This document shows positions 6,031-9,705 of a stretch of 9,705 nt of DNA, piece after piece. The position numbers and the translations under genes are program-made. Position 1 is the first letter of the stretch; each line of letters begins with the position of its first letter. This stretch comes from Candidatus Gastranaerophilales bacterium (GTDB taxonomy: Bacteria; Cyanobacteriota; Vampirovibrionia; Gastranaerophilales; Gastranaerophilaceae). The notes below the pieces were generated by a model, which worked only from the letters and a program-made list of their open reading frames with translations, did not search any database and was not told the DNA's origin. Where the stretch lies: positions 1 to 9,705 of the forward strand of contig JAJPXE010000214.1 of NCBI GenBank assembly GCA_021205645.1. Reading direction: 5' to 3'.

Positions 6031-8064
6031 TTATGAAAACAGTTTGAATGTTCTTTCAACATTATCTTTTGCAACTGTTTTTAAAGTTTCAATCTCCTGT
6101 TTTATTGCTTCACGTTCATTTTCAATAGAAGCCAGATCTGTATCATATTTTGAGTCTTTCCTGTCAATTCTTTTCATATCAGCTTCATATTTAGCCTCTG
6201 CTTTTTTTAACCCGCTCTCGTCGGAAACTTCCCGCAAATTGGTATCTGTTGCAACACTGACCTGATATAACTCACCGCTTTCGCTATCTTCTTTATAAAT
6301 GTATATATAACCCGCATTGATCATTTCAGCTAACCATTCAACATCATTTTCATGTCCGTTGACACTGCTTTGTGAAGTATCATCAGTCACAATGTAGCCG
6401 AGAGATGTTATCTCATCAAATAATGCTTCTGCCTCCAGTGCTTCATCGCTTGTGTTTTTATACGTTACAGATGGTGTGCTGCAGGAAGAACCTATACTTG
6501 ATGTTGTTGTTGTGCCGGCATCAGACATAGAATTTATTTCAGAAGAAGTCGCTGTCGTAACATAATCCGAACGTATATTTCCGTCTGTGTATAAATAAAT
6601 TTGCTCACCTGATGTTGAAGAAACAACATAACAATTTTCTATAGATGAAGCCGGTTTTGTATCGCCTGAGAAAAGTCCTGCATCAGTAGCATCAGTACTT
6701 ACAGAACCTGAAGCCCAGGAGTTAGAAATGACGGCAGTTGAAGTATCAGCATTAAATCCGACAAAGCCGCCTATATTATTTTCACCGGATGCATCTCCGG
6801 TTGCATAACAATTAGTTATAGTTCCCCAGTTTCCTCCGACAAAACCTCCAATACTATCCTGAAGATTATTTGCATCATAAACACTTTGAAATTCAGTAGT
6901 TACTCCGATTGCATTACCTGTTGCATAACAGTTGGAGATAGTGGAAGTTTCACCGTTTGAGCCGATAAATCCGCCAATTTGAGTCGGACCGGATACATCA
7001 CCTGTTGCATAACATGATGAAACAACCGACTGATAAGCACCTCCAATCAACCCGCCGGCTCTTGCAGATGAAACACTCACATTAGAACTTGAATCGGAAT
7101 TAGTAATCTCACAATTTGAAACACAACCTGCAAGACCTCCGGCATAAGTCAAAGCAGAAACCGTACCGGAAGAAGAACAGTTATCAATAGTACAATTCGA
7201 TACATATCCGGCAAATCCGCCGGCAAAACCGTCTGAGGTTATAGTATTGGTTGATGAATTATAACTCCCTGATGCCGATACATTACTGCTTGAAGAACAA
7301 TTTGTAATTGTACAGCCTATAGCACAACCAATAGCACCGCCAACATAGCTTTGACCGGACACGCTGCTTGAAACTACACAATTAGAAACTGTTGTGTCGT
7401 ATGCACAACCGATTAATGCTCCGGCATCCTCGCCGGTTGATGAGATAATCGCATTTTCAATAATAACATTTGTAATTGTTGCACCATCCGTGCAGCCGAA
7501 CAATCCTGAACCATTATTTTCAGTACTTATTGTATAGTTAGAAATAGTATGTCCGTTACCGTCAAAAGTACCGGTAAACGGATTTGAATAAGAGCCGATA
7601 GGTGTCCATTCCGCACCGCCTAAATCGATATCTGCCATAAGAATATAGTTACCGTCTAAATCTATATTCATTAATTGTTCAGCGGTATAAATCGGAATAT
7701 AACCTTCAGGGGCACCGCTTTCACCTGTCTGAAGGTAAACAAAATAATCTTTATTGCCGGCAGCGGTGGTAAAATTATCGGCTGTTGCCCGTGTAACACG
7801 AACAGGCTCTTGAATTTTCAATATGTAACCGTTATCAATCATGCTTGCATAAGTTGCATCAACATAATCAAGGCTGCCGTCTGTACCTATCGTCTGATAC
7901 TGGATTTTAGTTGCATCAAGTGCATTTAAATATGTTTCATACACACGTGCGGACTCATTAGCCATTTGAAGTTTTTGTGCTTCAAGCCGGGCTGCTTTAT
8001 ATTCTATATCATGCATTCTGCCTGTTAAGGTAAGTAATCTTGCCTGTGATGACGATAAACCCAC
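6031..8064 (-). CDS. GLUG-repeat protein with coiled-coil N- and C-termini
   Basis: A 677-residue protein of unknown function. Residues 1-55 (MGLSSSQARLL... to ALDATKIQ) are helical and probably coiled coil. Residues 126-180 form the usual lead-in to GLUG domains (TAEQLMNI, GNYILMADIDL, FTGTFDGNGHTI). Residues 185-467 hold ten GG[FLA]xG-type repeats with NCYATGDxSG turns. This repeat type is found in bacterial surface proteins and adhesins and probably folds as a beta-solenoid. A Ser/Thr-rich linker (about 480-540) follows, then a region around 545-610, then a second charged coiled coil (617-677) ending VERTFKLFS. No signal peptide, lipobox or membrane segment is visible. Fifteen cysteines lie between 191 and 528, none in the coiled coils. 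The start is GTG at 8064, chosen because AAAGGA stands 6 bases upstream and the SSSQARLL start fits the family as I remember it from Gastranaerophilales. It is divergent from ctfA and upstream of hisS. The helix-variable domain-helix plan suggests, but does not prove, a flagellin-like or filament-associated exported protein. Confidence 0.85.
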   Translation of the reverse strand: MGLSSSQARLLTLTGRMHDIEYKAARLEAQKLQMANESARVYETYLNALDATKIQYQTIGTDGSLDYVDATYASMIDNGYILKIQEPVRVTRATADNFTTAAGNKDYFVYLQTGESGAPEGYIPIYTAEQLMNIDLDGNYILMADIDLGGAEWTPIGSYSNPFTGTFDGNGHTISNYTISTENNGSGLFGCTDGATITNVIIENAIISSTGEDAGALIGCAYDTTVSNCVVSSSVSGQSYVGGAIGCAIGCTITNCSSSSNVSASGSYNSSTNTITSDGFAGGFAGYVSNCTIDNCSSSGTVSALTYAGGLAGCVSNCEITNSDSSSNVSVSSARAGGLIGGAYQSVVSSCYATGDVSGPTQIGGFIGSNGETSTISNCYATGNAIGVTTEFQSVYDANNLQDSIGGFVGGNWGTITNCYATGDASGENNIGGFVGFNADTSTAVISNSWASGSVSTDATDAGLFSGDTKPASSIENCYVVSSTSGEQIYLYTDGNIRSDYVTTATSSEINSMSDAGTTTTSSIGSSCSTPSVTYKNTSDEALEAEALFDEITSLGYIVTDDTSQSSVNGHENDVEWLAEMINAGYIYIYKEDSESGELYQVSVATDTNLREVSDESGLKKAEAKYEADMKRIDRKDSKYDTDLASIENEREAIKQEIETLKTVAKDNVERTFKLFS
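6664..7512 (-). repeat. Ten degenerate GLUG repeats inside the coding sequence
   Basis: Repeat cores at residues 185-190, 214-219, 241-246, 281-286, 308-313, 336-341, 363-368, 405-410, 431-436 and 462-467 of the 677-residue protein, spaced about 22-42 residues apart. The first copies carry NCSSSSNVS-type turns and the later ones the canonical CYATGD(A/V)SG. At DNA level the later copies are still similar: TTGCATAACA occurs on the plus strand at 6801-6810, 6921-6930 and 7005-7014. The stretches 6784-6810 and 6988-7014 are near-identical, suggesting fairly recent duplication or recombination between repeats. Confidence 0.8.
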
Positions 8065-8070
8065 GAATTT

Positions 8071-8076
8071 TCCTTT
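8071..8076 (-). promoter_or_regulatory. Shine-Dalgarno site supporting the GTG start of the GLUG gene
   Basis: Minus-strand AAAGGA, 6 bases before the GTG at 8064-8062. It supports GTG as the true start, since the next in-frame ATG is at residue 17, inside the conserved helix. Confidence 0.7.
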
Positions 8077-8227
8077 AATTAAAGTAATTTATATAAATAT
8101 TCCGATATATAGATATACGGACAAAACTTCACATACTTTAAGTTTAAAGCTGATTTTGTTTACAAAATTTAACAATTGTATTGCGGTTGGATATTTATGC
8201 ATATTTTTTAATTTTTCCGTAAACTCG

Positions 8228-8258
8228 TTGCTTAAGATAAAAAACTTTATGATAGAAT
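8228..8258 (+). promoter_or_regulatory. Predicted promoter of the ctfAB operon
   Basis: Extended -10 element TGATAGAAT (TG at 8250-8251, hexamer TAGAAT at 8253-8258). TTGCTT (8228-8233) is a possible -35, with a longish 19-base spacer. Transcription would begin near 8265, leaving a short leader of about 15 bases that just contains the Shine-Dalgarno sequence of ctfA. Confidence 0.45.
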
Positions 8259-8267
8259 TAAGTAAAA

Positions 8268-8273
8268 AGGGGG
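8268..8273 (+). promoter_or_regulatory. Shine-Dalgarno site deciding the TTG start of ctfA
   Basis: AGGGGG, 6 bases before TTG at 8280-8282. The strong purine run at the right distance supports TTG as the start; the protein then opens MREVLTAKEAI, as expected for CoA-transferase subunit A. Confidence 0.7.
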
Positions 8274-8279
8274 AAACCT

Positions 8280-8930
8280 TTGAGAGAAGTACTAACGGCA
8301 AAAGAGGCGATAAGGCTTATAGATGACGGTTCGACCATAATGATTGGCGGGTTTTTGAGCTGCGGCGCTCCGGATATATTGATTGATGAACTTGTCAGAC
8401 AAAACAAAAAAGATTTGACAGTAATATCAAATGATACATCCTTTCCCGATGCCGACAAAGGTAAACTTATTGTAAACAAACAGGTCAAAAAGATTATCAC
8501 CTCTCACATAGGAACGAACCCCGAAACCGGAAAACAGATGTATACGGGTGAATTAGATGTGGAACTTGTGCCAATGGGCACATTGATTGAGCGGATACGT
8601 GCAAAAGGAGCAGGACTTGGCGGAGTACTAACCCCGACCGGGGTCGGAACCGTTATTGAGGACGGCAAAAGAACAATGGAAATTGACGGCAAAAAGTTTA
8701 TTTATGAAAAACCAATAAGTGCGGATTTTTCATTAATTTACGGAACAAGGGTTGACAAACATGGTAATGTGAGTTATTTTGGTACAACAAGGAACTTGAA
8801 TACAATCATGGCAACCGCAGCGGAAACAGTAATTGTTCAAGCCGATGAAATGGTGGACTGTATCGACCCGAATGAAGTTATTATCCCCGGGCTTTTTATC
8901 GACTATGTCGTAGTAAAGGAGCAAGGGTAA
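8280..8930 (+). CDS. ctfA: Short-chain CoA-transferase subunit A (CtfA/AtoD type)
   Basis: Alpha subunit of a class I CoA-transferase, which moves CoA between acids, typically acetoacetyl-CoA or butyryl-CoA with acetate. The 216 residues match the family length of about 217-220. Recognisable motifs are MIGGFLSCGAPDILIDEL (21-38), TSHIGTNPETGKQMYTGEL (74-92), VPMGTLIERIRAKG (97-110) and the glycine-rich GAGLGGVLTPTGVGT (110-124). The family usually has VPQGTL, and here the Gln is Met. The start codon is TTG, preceded by a strong Shine-Dalgarno sequence. The gene is followed after 15 bases by subunit B, so the two are almost certainly co-transcribed and form a heteromeric cytoplasmic enzyme. 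The exact acid pair cannot be read from the sequence. Butyrate-acetoacetate or acetate-acetoacetate transferase is likeliest, and 3-oxoadipate transferase is less likely because the motifs look like CtfA/AtoD. Any thiolase or dehydrogenase partner would lie outside the window. Confidence 0.93.
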   Translation: MREVLTAKEAIRLIDDGSTIMIGGFLSCGAPDILIDELVRQNKKDLTVISNDTSFPDADKGKLIVNKQVKKIITSHIGTNPETGKQMYTGELDVELVPMGTLIERIRAKGAGLGGVLTPTGVGTVIEDGKRTMEIDGKKFIYEKPISADFSLIYGTRVDKHGNVSYFGTTRNLNTIMATAAETVIVQADEMVDCIDPNEVIIPGLFIDYVVVKEQG

Positions 8931-8936
8931 AAAGGA
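8931..8936 (+). promoter_or_regulatory. Shine-Dalgarno site of ctfB
   Basis: AAAGGA directly after the ctfA stop, 9 bases before the ATG at 8946. It supports this ATG, which gives a protein with an N-terminal extension, over an internal start such as the GTG at 9006, which has no Shine-Dalgarno sequence. Confidence 0.65.
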
Positions 8937-8945
8937 AAACTAAAA

Positions 8946-9698
8946 ATGACAATGCTTGAAACAAAACCGGCAAAAAAATCAGCAACTAAAACAACAAGTT
9001 CATTTGTGCAAAACCCTATAAAAAACGTACAAAAAGAATTAACAAAAGAACAGATACACTCAATTATCGCAAAGCGTGCGGCAAAAGAGTTCAAAGCGGG
9101 TGATATTGTAACTCTCGGCATTGGTTTGCCGACACTTGTTGCGGACTACGTTCCGCAGGAATTGAATGTTGTATTCCAATCGGAGAACGGTTTGTTAGGT
9201 TTGGGCAAAAGCCAATCCGGAGATAATATAGACCCCCGAATAATAAATGCAGGCGGGGGATATGTAGAGGCGAATATTGGTGCTTGTTTTTATGATTCTC
9301 CTATGGCATTCACGATGATGCGCGGAGGTCATATTGATGCGACTGTTCTGGGTGCCCTGCAGGTTGATGAGGACGGAAGCCTTGCAAACTGGATGATACC
9401 GAATAAATTTGTTCCTGGTATGGGTGGGGCTATGGATCTTGTTGTCGGTGCAAAACACGTTGTTGTCGTAATGGAACATCTGTCTAAAGGACAAATTAAA
9501 ATAGTTAAAAAATGTGATTTACCGCTGACTGCATATAAAGAGGTTAATCTTATTATTACGGAAAGATGTGCCATGAAAGTGACCGAAAACGGTTTACTGC
9601 TTACCGAGATTAATCCTATGTTCACGGTTCAGGATATCAAAGACACTGTCAGTGCCGATTTTACCGTCAGTGATGAACTTAAATATATGGAAATTTAG
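8946..9698 (+). CDS. ctfB: Short-chain CoA-transferase subunit B (CtfB/AtoA type)
   Basis: Beta subunit of the CoA-transferase encoded with ctfA. It carries the catalytic glutamate that forms the glutamyl-CoA thioester intermediate, here E80 in QSENGLLGLG (78-87). Other family motifs are IIAKRAAKEFKAGDIVTLGIGLPT (in 40-63), GGHIDATVLGALQVDEDG (about 127-144), VPGMGGAMDLVVGAK (about 157-171) and TENGLLLTEI near the C-terminus. At 250 residues it is about 30 longer than usual (about 220). The extra part is an N-terminal extension of about 32 residues rich in Lys, Thr and Ser (MTMLETKPAKKSATKTT...) placed before the first conserved helix. The ATG is supported by AAAGGA 9 bases upstream. The gene begins 15 bases after ctfA, and its stop (TAG) is 7 bases from the window end, so no terminator can be seen. 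Confidence 0.93.
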   Translation: MTMLETKPAKKSATKTTSSFVQNPIKNVQKELTKEQIHSIIAKRAAKEFKAGDIVTLGIGLPTLVADYVPQELNVVFQSENGLLGLGKSQSGDNIDPRIINAGGGYVEANIGACFYDSPMAFTMMRGGHIDATVLGALQVDEDGSLANWMIPNKFVPGMGGAMDLVVGAKHVVVVMEHLSKGQIKIVKKCDLPLTAYKEVNLIITERCAMKVTENGLLLTEINPMFTVQDIKDTVSADFTVSDELKYMEI

Positions 9699-9705
9699 AT
9701 TATAT

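Larger units (their letters stand above)
8065..8279. other. Divergent intergenic promoter region
   Basis: This 215-base AT-rich stretch lies between the GLUG gene (leftward) and ctfA (rightward). It contains a perfect inverted repeat CTTTAA-GT-TTAAAG at 8136-8149, a looser TTGTT/AACAA pair (8156-8160 and 8171-8175) and the palindrome ACAATTGT (8172-8179). For the GLUG gene a weak minus-strand promoter can be proposed: TTGTCC (8124-8119), 17 bases, AATATT (8101-8096). No open reading frame with a credible start and no RNA gene is seen. The inverted repeats could be operators, but short AT-rich palindromes also arise by chance. Confidence 0.5.

Noticed and set aside
8089..8301. 70-codon minus-strand open frame across the intergenic region
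   Set aside because: It begins inside ctfA without a ribosome-binding site, has low-complexity AT-rich composition and covers the promoter region of two divergent genes.
8631..8647. GC-rich hairpin ACCCC-GACC-GGGGT in ctfA
   Set aside because: It encodes the conserved LTPTGVGT motif of CoA-transferase subunit A and has no T-run after it, so it is not a terminator and is best explained by coding constraint.

Overview
The window is a piece of a low-GC bacterial chromosome holding six protein genes packed closely together. There are no RNA genes, insertion sequences or CRISPR arrays, and no gene-free stretch longer than 215 bases. The best guess for the source is an uncultured gut bacterium of the Gastranaerophilales/Melainabacteria (Vampirovibrionia), the non-photosynthetic sister group of Cyanobacteria. 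This rests mainly on the large repeat protein at 6031-8064. Its coiled-coil N-terminus (MGLSSSQARLL...) and C-terminus (...NVERTFKLFS) match, from memory, a protein family common in that group. The housekeeping genes only say 'bacterium' and do not contradict this. The assignment is inference.

Layout from left to right: (1) <1-1184, plus strand, a patatin-like phospholipase whose first few codons lie outside the window. (2) 1181-4684, minus strand, dnaE, the replicative DNA polymerase III alpha subunit. It meets the patatin gene tail to tail, and both stop codons share the palindrome CTAG. (3) 4732-5967, minus, hisS, histidyl-tRNA synthetase. (4) 6031-8064, minus, a 677-residue GLUG-repeat protein with coiled-coil ends. 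(5) 8065-8279, a divergent, AT-rich intergenic promoter region. (6) 8280-8930 and 8946-9698, plus, ctfA and ctfB, the two subunits of an acetate/butyrate-acetoacetate-type CoA-transferase, read as a two-gene operon.

The three minus-strand genes follow one another with gaps of 47 and 63 bases, but they are probably not a simple operon. Both gaps hold a sigma-70-like promoter whose -10 box ends exactly 9 nt before the ATG of hisS or dnaE, and neither gene has a Shine-Dalgarno sequence. This suggests leaderless or nearly leaderless mRNAs for these two genes. The GLUG gene (GTG start), ctfA (TTG start) and ctfB all have clear Shine-Dalgarno sequences.

The genes do not form one pathway. dnaE and hisS are core replication and translation functions, ctfAB is fermentative short-chain acyl-CoA metabolism, and the patatin is a lipid hydrolase. 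The least understood and most interesting item is the GLUG protein. It resembles flagellin/hook-type proteins in plan, with helical ends around a variable, surface-adhesin-like repeat domain, and it has no visible Sec signal peptide.
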